DNA from: Verrucomicrobiota bacterium
GTDB taxonomy: Bacteria; Verrucomicrobiota; Verrucomicrobiia; Chthoniobacterales; Chthoniobacteraceae
DNA length: 54,561 nucleotides
Direction: 5' to 3'
Assembly: GCA_009885995.1 (NCBI GenBank)
Contig: VFJQ01000089.1
Location: 1-54,561, forward strand
In this document: in pieces, positions 17,130 to 29,500 of the stretch
Layout of the letters: the number at the start of each line of letters is the position of its first letter
How positions within the stretch are numbered: position 1 is the stretch's first letter
Translations under genes and position numbers: made by a program
Notes under the pieces: generated by a model
What the model was told of the DNA's origin: nothing
Database searches by the model: none
What the model saw: only the letters and a program-made list of their open reading frames with translations

Positions 17130-18332
17130 CTACTTCGCCCCGAGATTTTCGCGTGCGATGGAATCCTTCGCCCCGTCGAGCACGATCCACTTCGCGCCGG
17201 CGTCGAGCTTGCTGCCGCATTCGGCGAGCAGGTTCCCGCTCACGAGCACGCGCTCGGTCGCGGCGTCGGCGCGCACGGCTTCGCGGTCGAGGCCGGTGAA
17301 GGTGTTGCCGGAGATGAGCACGTCCTTCGCGCCCTCGAGCACCACGCCGCCGCCGGCGTCGATGCCCATCGGCGTTTTGTCTTCCGTGGGGCGCTTCTGC
17401 GCCTGGCCGATGAATGAATTGGTGAAGGCGTTGCCGCTTATCGCATCGCGCCCGCTCGCCGGTCCGACGCGCACGCCGAAGCCGTGGCAAAGCACGAAGG
17501 TATTCGCGCTCACCGAGCAGCCGTTGGCGTCGCGCAGATCGATCCCGCCGCCGAGGTGATGCGCGATCACATTCGCGCTCAGCGTGATGCCGTAGCAATC
17601 GCGGTCGAGGACGATCGCCGTGCCGTTGCACTCCTCGATCATGTTGCCGCTCACGACCGAGCCATAGGTATTCTCGATCACGATCCCGTGGCGGAGGTGG
17701 TCGTCGATGTTGTTGCCGTTCGCGCAGAGGTTGAAGCCGTCGAGGCACGTGAGCGCGTCGTTGTTCTCCTCGAAGTGATTCCCGTTCACCACGATGTCGT
17801 GGCAGCCGATGATATGCAGACCCGACGCCGCATTGTAGGTGATGATCGAGTCGTTCACGCGCGGGTCTTCGTAGCAATCGAGCAAATGAATCCCGTGCCG
17901 CCCGTGGTGATCGACCGACACGCCTTGCAGGAAGATCTCCTGGACGCCGTGCGCGTAGATCCCGTCGCCGCTCTTCGGATTCCCGCTGATCCGCAAGTTC
18001 CCCACCTGCACGCGCCACAGCCGCGCCTTCTTGTCCTTGTCGATCCCCGGTGGCTCGATCACCAGCGCCGGCTCGCCGGTCTCGTTCCTATTATGGATAT
18101 GCGTCGAAGCGCCCGAGCCTTCGATCCGCGTCTCCGCGGTGCGAATGCGCAGCGACTCGGTGATGTCGTAGTCGCCCGGCGGGATCACGACGATGCCGCC
18201 GCTCGCCGGCAGCGCGTCGAACGCCGCTTGCAGCGTGAGGAAGGCGGAAGCGTCGAGCCGCTTGGGTTTCTCCGGCGTCTGGGCGAAGGCGGCGGAGGCG
18301 AGGAGCAGGGGAGCGAGGCGGAGGAGTTTCAC
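17130..18332 (-). CDS. Exported right-handed parallel beta-helix protein
   Basis: 400 residues from a GTG at 18332 that directly gives the signal peptide VKLLRLAPLLLASAAFAQ; an ATG 48 bases upstream would put 16 polar residues before it. From residue 30 the sequence opens as a pectate-lyase-like superfamily member (LTLQAAFDALPASGGIVVIP). It then shows about 10-12 coils with the repeating pattern G-I-x-L/V...N-x-I/F (GIYAHGVQEIFLQGV, GIHLLDCYE, GLHIIGCHDIVVNGN, GIVIENTYGSVVSGN). This is the NosD/PbH1 type of repeat. It is probably a secreted polysaccharide lyase, epimerase or glycan-binding protein; no catalytic site was identified. Confidence 0.87.
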   Translation of the reverse strand: MKLLRLAPLLLASAAFAQTPEKPKRLDASAFLTLQAAFDALPASGGIVVIPPGDYDITESLRIRTAETRIEGSGASTHIHNRNETGEPALVIEPPGIDKDKKARLWRVQVGNLRISGNPKSGDGIYAHGVQEIFLQGVSVDHHGRHGIHLLDCYEDPRVNDSIITYNAASGLHIIGCHDIVVNGNHFEENNDALTCLDGFNLCANGNNIDDHLRHGIVIENTYGSVVSGNMIEECNGTAIVLDRDCYGITLSANVIAHHLGGGIDLRDANGCSVSANTFVLCHGFGVRVGPASGRDAISGNAFTNSFIGQAQKRPTEDKTPMGIDAGGGVVLEGAKDVLISGNTFTGLDREAVRADAATERVLVSGNLLAECGSKLDAGAKWIVLDGAKDSIARENLGAK

Positions 18333-18430
18333 GCTGGGTTCAACTCGCGGCTCCGGCGATCCATTGGGGGAAAGTTCCATCCCCTCGGCTGCGCGCTCGC
18401 CACCTCCGCCTCGTCATTTATCCTGCCGCC

Positions 18431-18851
18431 ATGAGCATCACCGCCATCGTCGTGAACGACACGATCAAGCTGCCCATGCACGTGCCTATTTCGTGGCGCT
18501 GCTCAACCGGGCCGATCTGCACCATGCCCGCGTGAACTCCTTCGCCGCGACCTTCCTGCGGCCCATCGTCACGACAGCATGGGTGCTCACCGAAGTTGCC
18601 GATGCCTTCGCCGCTTCCAGCACGCAGCGGCGGATAGCAGCCTTTGTCGCTACCTCGGAGCGCAACGGCAACACTCGCATCGTCCCAGCCTCGACGGAAC
18701 TCTTCGCATGCGGCCTGCAACTTTACGACGCCCGACCCGACAAGTATTGGACGCTCGCCGACTGCATTTCCTTCGTCGTCATGGCCGATGAAAACCTCAC
18801 CGACGCGCGCACCGGCGCTCACCATCTCGAGCGGCGGAATTCAAGGCTTTG
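18431..18851 (+). pseudogene. Wrecked VapBC toxin-antitoxin locus
   Basis: An ATG at 18431 begins an antitoxin-like N-terminus (MSITAIVVNDTIKLPMH) that breaks after 17 codons. The DNA then continues in another frame as the body of a PIN toxin (AYFVALLNRADLHHARVNSF, then VTTAWVLTEVADAF and WTLADCISFVVM). The first catalytic Asp of the PIN domain and the rest of the antitoxin are missing, consistent with an internal deletion. Near 18830 a second frame change is needed to recover the expected C-terminus (EFKALLR). The sequence is still easy to read, so the decay is recent. It is non-functional with high likelihood. Confidence 0.8.
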
Positions 18852-18866
18852 CTCCGGTAGCGAAGC

Positions 18867-19036
18867 CGCATCGCTACCGTGTGATCGCGGTGAACACAGC
18901 GGGGCTGAAGTCGAAGTAGTCGCGGGTGATCCGCATTGTCCGCGTCACCGCGTCTGGAGGATGCGAATTTCCACCGGCGGCCACAGAACTTCGGCTAGGT
19001 GCGGGGCACGCCTCACTCCCCCGCCATCGCCTTCCA
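18867..19036 (+). repeat. Left copy of a 170-bp inverted repeat (pairs with 30476-30646)
   Basis: About 170 bp matching the reverse complement of 30476-30646 with about a dozen differences. On the plus strand it holds codons for [15 protein letters not shown] and a stop, which is the true C-terminus of the hydrolase at 30594. About 95 bp of non-coding DNA follows, then (minus strand) the true C-terminus VWKAMAGE of the FAD oxidoreductase. The left edge abuts a 9-bp-arm palindrome, CGGTAGCGA ... TCGCTACCG (18855-18879). The hydrolase piece here is an orphan fragment joined to the VapBC pseudogene. Confidence 0.88.
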
Positions 19037-20989
19037 GACAGCCTGCGCCAGCTCGGCGCGGGTGAGGGTAGGCGGCGGATCGAGCTTCGCGACCGTGCGC
19101 TTCAGCACCTCGGCGCGCTCGGCTTCGGGCGGGGCTTCGTCGGGTTTGAAGAAGATGCCTTCGGGCGCCGGCCCCACGCCGAGGACGGCGAGCATATTCA
19201 CCGCCTCGAAGTAAGGCGCGCCGACCGGCACGTCGTGGAACGGCCAGAGCAGCACGCCGCTCCGCACCAGCGCCCGCTGCACCTCGCGCACGCGCTTCGT
19301 ATCTGCCGCGATCGCGCGCGGCTCGATCCCTTCGCGCAGCGCCAGCCACGCCACCGTCGCGCTCGCCTGCCCGCACAGCATCATCTGCCCGTGCAGCCGC
19401 AGCGCGGATTGCACCACGCTGGTCACGCCGATGTTCTTCGAGCTGCCGAGCAGGCCGTCCATCTCCACCGGCACGAGCCCGCGCAGCGGGAACATCGTGC
19501 GATCCGTGTGCGTGGACCAGTTTCGCGTCGCCGTGTGGATCGTCGCCCACGGCCCGGCGTCATCGGTCAGGAAAACGCGGCGCGTCGGGTGGAAGTCGAT
19601 GTTGAACTGGAAGCCGAACACGCCGTCCTCCGGCATCAGCTTCGCCCACTTCGGCTCCTCGTGCGGCGTGCGGATGTCCTGCTCGCGCAGCATCGTGAGC
19701 GCTTCCAGTCGCAAGCCCTCGCGCACATACACCTTCGGCGGCAGGCGGTCCGGCGTGCCGTATTCGTCGCTCAGTTCGAGCCGGCGGAACTCGGGGCTGA
19801 TCTTCTGCAAATGGTGCAGCAGCCCCAGCGTGTGCCGCTTCGCATCCGCGAAGACGGTCCGCCGCTGCGCAGGTGTAAGTGCGACGATGTTCTTCTTCGA
19901 TGCCCCCGGCTCCGTCGCATCGAGCGCCTCGGCGACCGCGCGCGGCCACACGTCGAGCGGATAATCCTGCGTCGGCCAGTTGAGGAAGGTCTTCTCGCTC
20001 GCGAACGGCAGGCCGAGGTGCAGCGCATCCACGAGCCGGCGGTGCGTATAGACATTTACCGGCGGCGAATACGGCCCGCCCGGATGCGTCGTGTCCACGA
20101 AGGCAGGCAGGCGCATTTGCAGCGTCCCCTTCGGCCACCCGAGCGCGGCAAACTCGCTCGCGGTTTCCTTCGTCGCGCCGAGATGATTGCGCGGCTCGAA
20201 GGTGGAAGCGGCGCCCTCGCCGCTTTTTAGTTCCGGCTGAAGCGGCGGGGGCGCCGCTTCCACCTTCCCGCGCAACGTCACGCAATACGTCATTGGGTTC
20301 ATCTCGCGCCGGTTGCTCTCGTCGATCTTCTCCGGCGCGCTCGGCTCATCGAAGCGCGACTTCGCATCCGGCCCCGCGCTCCACGCCGCACCACTCAGGC
20401 GGATCACATCGCCCCAGTCGCTCGCGTCGATCGTCAGCCGCGCATTCACTTCCAGCCGCTCGCTGCCGCGCGCGAAGACCACGCCGCTCACGCGCTTGCC
20501 ACTGTAGCCACGGACCTCTGGGCCGTGCACGCCGCGGAGCGGCGTGACTACAACCTTCACCTCGACCGGCTCCCACCCGCGCTCGATCCGCACCTTCTCC
20601 GCCGCGAGCAGTTCCTCGAAGATCCGCGCCGCCTCCGCTGGCTCGATCGTCAGCCAACCGCAGAAGCTGTTGCCCGGATCGAGGCGCCCATGCTTGCGCA
20701 AGTTCACCGCCTCGATCTTCTCCGCCACTTCGCGGAAGAGCCCGCTGCGCGGAAAGCGCGCGCGCTTGCCGTTCACCGTCGTCCACTCATCCACCACGCC
20801 GACGCCTTCGGCGGAAAACTGCCCGCCGAGCCAGTCGATATCGTTCACCATCACGACGCGTTCCACCCCGAGCCGCGACGCCTGCACCGCTGCCGCGCAC
20901 GCCGATTCATTTCCGCCGACGATGAGCAGATCACAGTCGAGCGCGAGCGCGGCGCGGGCGAGAAAGGCGCAGAGAAGGATTCGGATCAT
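19013..20989 (-). CDS. Exported FAD-dependent oxidoreductase (xanthan-lyase-like)
   Basis: 658 residues from the ATG at 20989 (signal peptide [17 protein letters not shown]). The Rossmann FAD motif follows at once: [20 protein letters not shown] with G-G-N-E-S in the dinucleotide loop, as in the FAD_oxidored family often annotated as xanthan lyase. Other family segments are [31 protein letters not shown] and the C-terminal [27 protein letters not shown]. Residues about 242-264 ([19 protein letters not shown]) are encoded by a palindromic element at 20201-20264 lying inside the gene. It is divergent from the lactate permease gene. The substrate is unknown. Confidence 0.9.
   Translation of the reverse strand: MIRILLCAFLARAALALDCDLLIVGGNESACAAAVQASRLGVERVVMVNDIDWLGGQFSAEGVGVVDEWTTVNGKRARFPRSGLFREVAEKIEAVNLRKHGRLDPGNSFCGWLTIEPAEAARIFEELLAAEKVRIERGWEPVEVKVVVTPLRGVHGPEVRGYSGKRVSGVVFARGSERLEVNARLTIDASDWGDVIRLSGAAWSAGPDAKSRFDEPSAPEKIDESNRREMNPMTYCVTLRGKVEAAPPPLQPELKSGEGAASTFEPRNHLGATKETASEFAALGWPKGTLQMRLPAFVDTTHPGGPYSPPVNVYTHRRLVDALHLGLPFASEKTFLNWPTQDYPLDVWPRAVAEALDATEPGASKKNIVALTPAQRRTVFADAKRHTLGLLHHLQKISPEFRRLELSDEYGTPDRLPPKVYVREGLRLEALTMLREQDIRTPHEEPKWAKLMPEDGVFGFQFNIDFHPTRRVFLTDDAGPWATIHTATRNWSTHTDRTMFPLRGLVPVEMDGLLGSSKNIGVTSVVQSALRLHGQMMLCGQASATVAWLALREGIEPRAIAADTKRVREVQRALVRSGVLLWPFHDVPVGAPYFEAVNMLAVLGVGPAPEGIFFKPDEAPPEAERAEVLKRTVAKLDPPPTLTRAELAQAVWKAMAGE
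20201..20264. repeat. Family A palindrome inside the FAD oxidoreductase gene
   Basis: A 64-bp palindrome with 15-bp arms (GGTGGAAGCGGCGCC at 20201, mirrored as GGCGCCGCTTCCACC ending at 20264) lies within the coding region. Its arm is the same sequence that opens the intergenic element at 17003. It adds about 20 Pro/Ala/Glu/Gly residues between two conserved blocks without breaking the frame. Confidence 0.8.
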
Positions 20990-21024
20990 GGAGAGCGCTC
21001 GACGATGAGTTGGACGATTTGCGG

Positions 21025-21053
21025 CTGACAAGACCGCGCGGCTCGAAAATAAC
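21025..21053 (+). promoter_or_regulatory. Likely promoter of the lactate permease operon
   Basis: CTGACA at 21025-21030, 17-bp spacer, AATAAC at 21048-21053: five of six and four of six matches to the sigma-70 consensus. The expected start of transcription is only about 7 bases before the ATG at 21067, so the mRNA would be nearly leaderless. The -35 read on the other strand is TTGTCA, so a promoter for the divergent FAD oxidoreductase gene could share it. Confidence 0.45.
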
Positions 21054-21066
21054 CACGTCCTCCACC

Positions 21067-22745
<1,679 letters not shown>

Positions 22746-22749
<4 letters not shown>

Positions 22750-23450
22750 TCCATCGCCTCTCCCTCACCGTCCTCGCGCTCACCACGCTTACTTTCGCCC
22801 AGGCACCCAGGCCCGAGAAGGGCGGCGAGCGGAGGAAAGATCCCGCGCTCGCGCCGATCGAAGACGTCGCCGGCCTGCCGCGCGTGCTCATCATCGGCGA
22901 CTCCATCTCTATCGGCTACACGCTCCCGACGCGCGAACTGCTCAAGGGCGTCGCGAACGTGCATCGCATCGCGGTGAACGGCAGTTCGTCCGACGTGGGC
23001 CTCAAGAGCCTCGACACCTGGCTCGCCACCGGCGGCGCGGGAAAGAAGTGGGACGTGATCCACTTCAACTGGGGCCTGCACGACCTCAAGCATTTCAAGG
23101 ACGGCAAACTCGACCTCGCCGGGCCGCAGGTGAATCCCGTCGCGCAATACGAGAAGAACCTGCGCGAGATCGTGGCGAAGCTGAAGAAGACCGGCGCAAA
23201 GCTCATCTGGGCCACGACCACGCCCGTGCCCGAGGGCAGCGGTGGCCGCGTCGCGAAGGATGAACTCGCCTACAACGAAGCCGCCGCGCGCGTGATGAAA
23301 GCCGAAGGCGTCGCGATCGACGACCTGCACGCGATCGTCGTCGCGAAGCCGGCGTTGCAGCGCGAAAAGAACGTCCACTTCACCGAAGCCGGGAGCAAAG
23401 CGCTCGCGGAGCAAGTCGCCGCGGAGATCAAGAAAGCGCTGGGGAAGTAA
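22746..23450 (+). CDS. Exported SGNH-family hydrolase
   Basis: 234 residues; ATG overlaps the lldP stop (ATGA, 22746-22749). Signal peptide about 1-19 ([20 protein letters not shown]). Block I is [12 protein letters not shown] with the nucleophile Ser in GDS (about residue 53). Block II Gly lies in the VNGSSSDVG stretch, block III is WGLHDLKHF (the usual Asn of GxND is replaced by His-Asp), and block V has the catalytic His in [13 protein letters not shown]. Likely a carbohydrate esterase or lipase-like enzyme in the periplasm. Paired with lldP only by overlap; a functional link is not obvious. Confidence 0.88.
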
Positions 23451-23505
23451 GTTCCTTCACGTGCGCGGATGCGACGTCTGCCCCTGACTATTTGGTCGGT
23501 CGTAG

Positions 23506-26500
23506 TTATTTTCTGCCAAACACCCGAGCGATGTCCTTGGCTCTTGCGGCACTCTCAATGTCCCTCGTAATCGCTCTGGACGTCTTCTCGGACGAAGCCT
23601 TCTCAGCCTTTCTTTCCTGATTCGCCAGGTCTGCCTTGATCTGGTCGATCATTTCACGCGGGAACCCTTTTTCGCGGGCGAAGTTCAGGCTATCTTTGAG
23701 TTTCTGGATCTTCGCTGCAGCTTTCTGGGCCTTTTTATCGAGTTCTGCATCGGTAAGCCGCTTCTTTTCCTCCTTCTTCTTTTTATCTTTCGGGTTCTTC
23801 TCGGGGCACAGCCCGGTCGGATCGATACTATTGATCGGGTCGTTGCTCACGTAGGCGTAGAGGTTCGTATCACCGCTCTCGAAGAGGAGTGGATCCTTCG
23901 CCGTCCAGCGACCGGCTTCGGCGTCGTAGTCGCGCCGGCCGAAGCGCACGAGCTTGGTTGAGGGATCGTAGAGACCGCCGGCGAATCCGAACGGCTGGAA
24001 GCCGGGATTCGTGTCGAGGAGCACGCGCCCGAAGGCGTCGTAGTCGAGCCGTTGCGCGATGCTTCCGTCCGCCGAGTTCACCACCAGGCGAACGCTGCCG
24101 TTTTGCTCGGTGAGGAGCCGGTAGGTCACACCAGCTTTGACCATGTAGGCGGGAACATTCGCGTCTTCGGGATAAACGAAGCGGCTGACGACTGCGTTGC
24201 TGCCGTCTAGCTCGGCAGCAATCTGGAGGTCGTCTTGATAGAGATAGCCCTGCGCGAGCACGCCGTTCACTCTGCGCCCGATGCGGCGGTTCTCTCCGTC
24301 GATGATGTATTCGATCGCAGTCGCGTCCGGCAGGACGACGGCGGTGAGATTGCCCAAGGCGTCGAAAGTGTAAGTCGTGGTCGCGCCCGCAACGGTCTTC
24401 GTGAGGAGATCGCCAGCCGCCGTGTAGGAAAAGGCGGACGCGCCGGACTGCGTGAGCCGATCTTGCGCGTCGAAAGTCGCGGCGACGCCGATGGCGGTGG
24501 TGCGGTTTCCATTCGCGTCGTAGCCGTAGCTTTCCGTCGTCACATTGTCCTGCTTCACCTCGCTGAGCCGCTCGGCGGAGTCGTAGCTGTAATCGAACGT
24601 GCGCGTCGTGCCACCGATCGCTTCGATCTTCTGCGTGATGCGGCCGATCTTGTCGTAGGTGAACTGCTGCGAAAAGAGCGCGCTGGCATTGGCCGTCACG
24701 GCCACCGAGGTCGGCTCGGCAAATTCGTTGTAGCTGACCGCCTCGCCGATCGTGTCGAGCGTGGTGCCGGTCACCAGTCCGGTGGTGGCGGAGCGGGAGA
24801 GCGTCAACGCGCCGGCGCCGGTCACGAGGCTGTCATTGTCGTAGGTGAAGCTGATCGCGTTCGTGCCGTTCACACTGAGTGTCGCGGTGCGAAGATCGTT
24901 GTCGATCGTGCGGCTGAGAGAACCCGCGACTGTGCCTGTCCACGTGGTGCCGAGCGGGATCGATCCGTCGTAGGTGAACGCGACGGTCGCTCCATCCGGC
25001 GACGTGATCGTCGTGAGGAATCCGTTCGTCGCCGAGTAAGCAAACGTCGTCGCGCCGGCAGCGATCGTGCGAGACATCGGACGACCGGCCGCGTCGTAGG
25101 CGAAGTCGATCGTCTGCGCACCGGGTCGCGTGATGTTCGCGAGTTTGCGGTCTGCATTGAACTCGAAGGTCGTCACCACCGCGCCCGGCGCGGTGTAAGA
25201 CGCGATCTCGTCGAACTCGGTGTAGGTGAACTGGTGCAGCGCCCCGCCGGGCGGTGTCACGCCGGTCAGGTTTCCGACAGCGTCATAGGTGAGGTTGAGC
25301 GTCCGCGCCCCTGGCAGCACCGACTTCGTCACGCGACCGTCGGCGTCGTAAGTGAACTGAGTGACCGCGTTCAGCGGATCCGTCGCGCTCGCGACAAACC
25401 CTGCCGCGTTGTAGCTGACCTGGTTCACCCGCGCCGCCGCCCCCTCGCCGAACGTCACCGTCTTCGGACGATCGCGCGCGTCGTAAGTAAAGGTCTCCGG
25501 CGCGTGGCCGCTGAGTTGGATGCGTGTCGGCTCGCCGTGTTCATCCGAGACAATCGTCTGCTTTCTCCCCACCGCCGTCGTGGTCTCAAACGTCCGGGCC
25601 GCCGCATCGAACGTCGTCGTCGTCGTGCGCCCGTTGCGCTGCTGCGTTTCGGTGATGTTCGTGACGCTCAACGGATTGTCCACGGTCGCCAGGGTGGCGG
25701 TCCGCGCGGTCGTGAGGGTCAGCGTCTTTCCGCCGGGCGTCGCGAGGGTAAAGGTCTTGGTGATCGGCGCGAGGAAGCCGAATCGTGGATCGCCGGTTTG
25801 CGTCCGAGTCGCGGTCACCCCAGCCGAATCGACGATCGTATCGATCCCACTCGCGCGCAGGGTTTCGACGATCGAAAACCCGTCCGCATCGGTCCGCGTT
25901 CGCCTCTCGGCGCCAGTCGAGAGCCGCTCCGTCTTGAAGAGCTGCTGCACGCCGAGCGCGCTTTGCAGCGTGACGGTATTCCCGTTCAGGAAATCAACCC
26001 GCGAGAGGCTCTGCGAAGCGGTGCCAGGCGAGTCGTCGAGCACGAGCCGGCCAGCCGCGTCGTAGGTGAACAGATGCACGCGGTTCGCCGGATCGGTCTC
26101 GCTCGTCAGGAGTCCATCGGCGTTGTAGCTGAAAAGGTGCGCCGCTCCGCCGGGCGAAACGATCGACGTGAGATTCCCATTCACATCCGCGGTCAGCGTG
26201 GTGCGTTGCCCGAAAGGACCGACGACCCCAACCGGCGCGCCGGCCGACGTGCGCTGGATCGTCGTCACATCCCCGGCGTGATCCTTGATCTTCACGAGTT
26301 GCCCGTCGGCGTCATAGGTGAAGCTTAGGAGTGTCTCGCCGGTGAATGCGTTGAGCGTGGTGAGATGGCGCCCCTTCGAGTCGAAGCGGAATAGCTCCGC
26401 TCCGTCCTCCGAAGGAATGGCGATTTCCGTCGCCGTGAAGCCGGGGAGCGGCGGCGCGATCCGCCGGATGCGATGCGTGCTGATGTCTGCGGTGTAAACG

Positions 26501-29500
26501 CTGCCATCCGGTCCCACTTCCAAGCCCGCGAGGAAATTGAACTGCGCCTGCCGCGCCGGGCCGCCATCGCCGCTGAAGCCGCGCACGCCAGTCCCGGCGA
26601 GGGTATTCAGGATGCCGTCCGGCGTGATCTGTCGCACAACTCCTTGCGCGCGTTGCGTGAAGTAGATCGTCCCATCGCGCGCGATGGCCATGTCCGTGCC
26701 GCTGGAGAAGCCATTCGCCAGCGCGAGGCCGGCCGATGCCGCCGGCCCGCCGTCGGTATTGAGGCTAAAATCCGATCCGCCGCCGCCGTAGGTGCTGATG
26801 ATGCCGCCCGGCGTGATCTTCCGAATGCGCTGGTTGAACGTGTCGCCGGTGTAGAGCGAACCATCGGGGCCGATCACCACGTCGATCGGTCCGTTCAATT
26901 GCGCCGTGAGCGCCGGCCCACTGTCTCCGCTGAATCCCGCCGAGGTGCCGGCCACTTTTGAGATGATGCCGTCGGTAGTGATCCGACGGATGAAGCTGCC
27001 GCTAAGGAACTGTCCGAAGTAAACCGTTCCATCCGGCGCGACCTGCGGCGTCACTCCTGCCATCGCCGCCGCGAGTGCCGGTCCGTCGTTCCCCGACGCG
27101 CCAGCGGCGCCAGTGCCGGCGATCGTGGTGATGACCCCGTTTGGATCGATCTTCCGAATGCGGTTGGCGTGTTCGAAATAGATCGAGCCGTCCGGCCCAA
27201 CGTCCATCTGGTTGGCCTCGATCTTTGCGTTCAACGCCGGACCGCCGTCGCCGTCGTAACCCGCTTCACCTGTCCCGGCGATGGTCGTGACGATCCCATC
27301 GGGTGCCACACGGCGGATGCGCCGGTTGCCGCCATCTGAGATGTAAATGGAACCATCCGGCGCAACGCCAAGATCTCCCGGTGTGCTGAACTGCGCCTGC
27401 GTCGCCGGACCGCCATCACCGCTGAACCCAGCGACACCAGTGCCCGCAAACGTCGTCACGACACCGGCGACGCTCTCGATGACGCGCCGGTTCCCGTCGC
27501 CTTGATACAGCACGCGGCCGAGCGGGTCGTAAACGTGGTGCACGTCGAACGTCCATCCCCCCACCGATCCGCGTCGCAGATCCAAAGCACCGAGCGCCGT
27601 GTCGAAAGTCTGCGAGAGCACGATCTCGCTCCGCGCCCGGTCGCCAGTGATGGGCACGCCGGTTCCATTGTAACCAAAGCGCGCGGCTTCGGTATAGGAG
27701 CCGTCGTAAACGTAGCCGATGCGAACCTTGGTGGGTTGCTGGCCATTCACCACGCGGCCATACGCATCGAAGCCGTCCCATTCGAAGGTGGTGAAATCAT
27801 CCGCCGTCGTTGCGAATTCTTGGAAATAGCGCCGCCCGACCACTTCGACTTCGAGTTCGATGCGTTTCACCGATGCGGGCAGCGTGGCACCTTTCAAAGC
27901 AAGACGCAGTTGCCTGGAAGCTTTGTGGCCGGCTGTGCGGTTGCTGCGGTAATTTAGCGCGAACGGCGTGCCCACGATGTCCACGGCTTCGCCGAGAATC
28001 TGATTCCAAGGTTCGATGATCGAGCCCTTCACACAATCGTCACAGCCACAACCTTGAGGACTCTCCGGCTTCGGTTGCTTCGGCGGCTCCGCACCCGGCG
28101 GCGGGCCGAAGGGCCAGTTGGCATCCCACGGCGAGAAGTGCGGGATCGGGATACGCCAGAGGCTCTGCCCCGTCGCGTATTTCACGGCGAGATGCTGCCG
28201 TTCCGCGTCGGTGATGCCGAGCGCTGTCAGCGTTGCGCCCGTGTCGGCATTGCCATCGCCCGTGACATCGAGATCGACCGCACCGCCTGTGATGCTGACG
28301 ATCGCGATCACCTTCCCGCTCGGCCCCGCCTCCCACAGGCCGGTCTCGCGGTTAAAGAACCCGCTCGGCACGTCGTTGCCCGCGGGGAAGTCGAGGAAGT
28401 TCTCGACGTAGAACCAGACCGGCTTGTCGAATTCGATCCGTGTCGCACCGGCGTTCACCGCCTCATCCGCGGTAAGATCCACGCAATATGTGTAGGCACT
28501 CGTGGCCGGCAGCATCGCCGGCATCGCTTGCGCGCCATCCGCGCCGACGGTGAACTCCGTTGCCCGGATGTTCAGCATGGTCATCGGCTCCACGGAGCCG
28601 TCGTCCATCACCAGCGAGGCGCTCGTGCCCGGCGTAAACATCAGCGTTGCCTGGCGGTCGCCATCCGCATCGCTCTGCATCGTCGCCTCGTGCATTTGCA
28701 TTCCTGCCGCGGTGCCAAATTCCACCGCGGTCACTGCCGCGTCCGCCGTGACCATCGTCACATCCGCCGCCATCGAGAAATCCTGCATTGCCACGTCGAT
28801 CTGCCGCTGCACGGGACAAAAGCCATCCTTCTCAAACTTCACCACGAGGACGCCGCCGCCATTCACCGCCATGTCGAACATCCCATCGGCCCGCGAGTGC
28901 GTTTCGCCAAACTCCGCATGATCAAGCGTCGTGATCGACACGCCCGGCAACGGTGCCCCTGTCTTGTTGCGCACGATGCCGCGCAATACGGCAGCACGGG
29001 CGGGCTTGATCGTCCCCGGCACCACGCCCGTCTGGATTGGGTTGCGCCCCGTGTAGAGAAACGCCGTCGCATCCGCGAGTGTCGTGGTCGTCGTCGCATC
29101 GACCGGCTTCGCGATCATCGCGGGATTGGGCGGGATGACTTCCTTCTTCAGCCGCCGCGTGACGAACCGCGGATCGAGCTTCGGATTCACCCGCGCGCCC
29201 GCGACGCTGACCGTGCCAAACTTCCCCGCACCGATCCGGCTTACGTTGTCGAGCAAGCCGGTGATCGTCACCTTCCCGAGCTTGCTGCGAGCGCCGCCGT
29301 AAATGCCGTCATTCGCGTCGCCGAAGACGCCATCGTATGGCGTGTAGCCCGCGCCCACGATGGAAGTCGCGACATTCCCGCCGATGCGCACCGAGCCGAT
29401 CGAACCGGCATTGAAAACATCCGCGTCATTCCCGGAACCGCCCAACGCGTGATCGTCGCCGAGCTGGGCGCCCGCGAGGATCTTCGTGTTGGTGAGGTTC

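Noticed and set aside
24235..26328. A 697-codon plus-strand open frame opposite the YD-repeat gene
   Set aside because: Its Arg/Val/Asp-rich composition without domains is typical of the antisense of a high-GC repetitive gene; the minus strand has clear YD repeats throughout.
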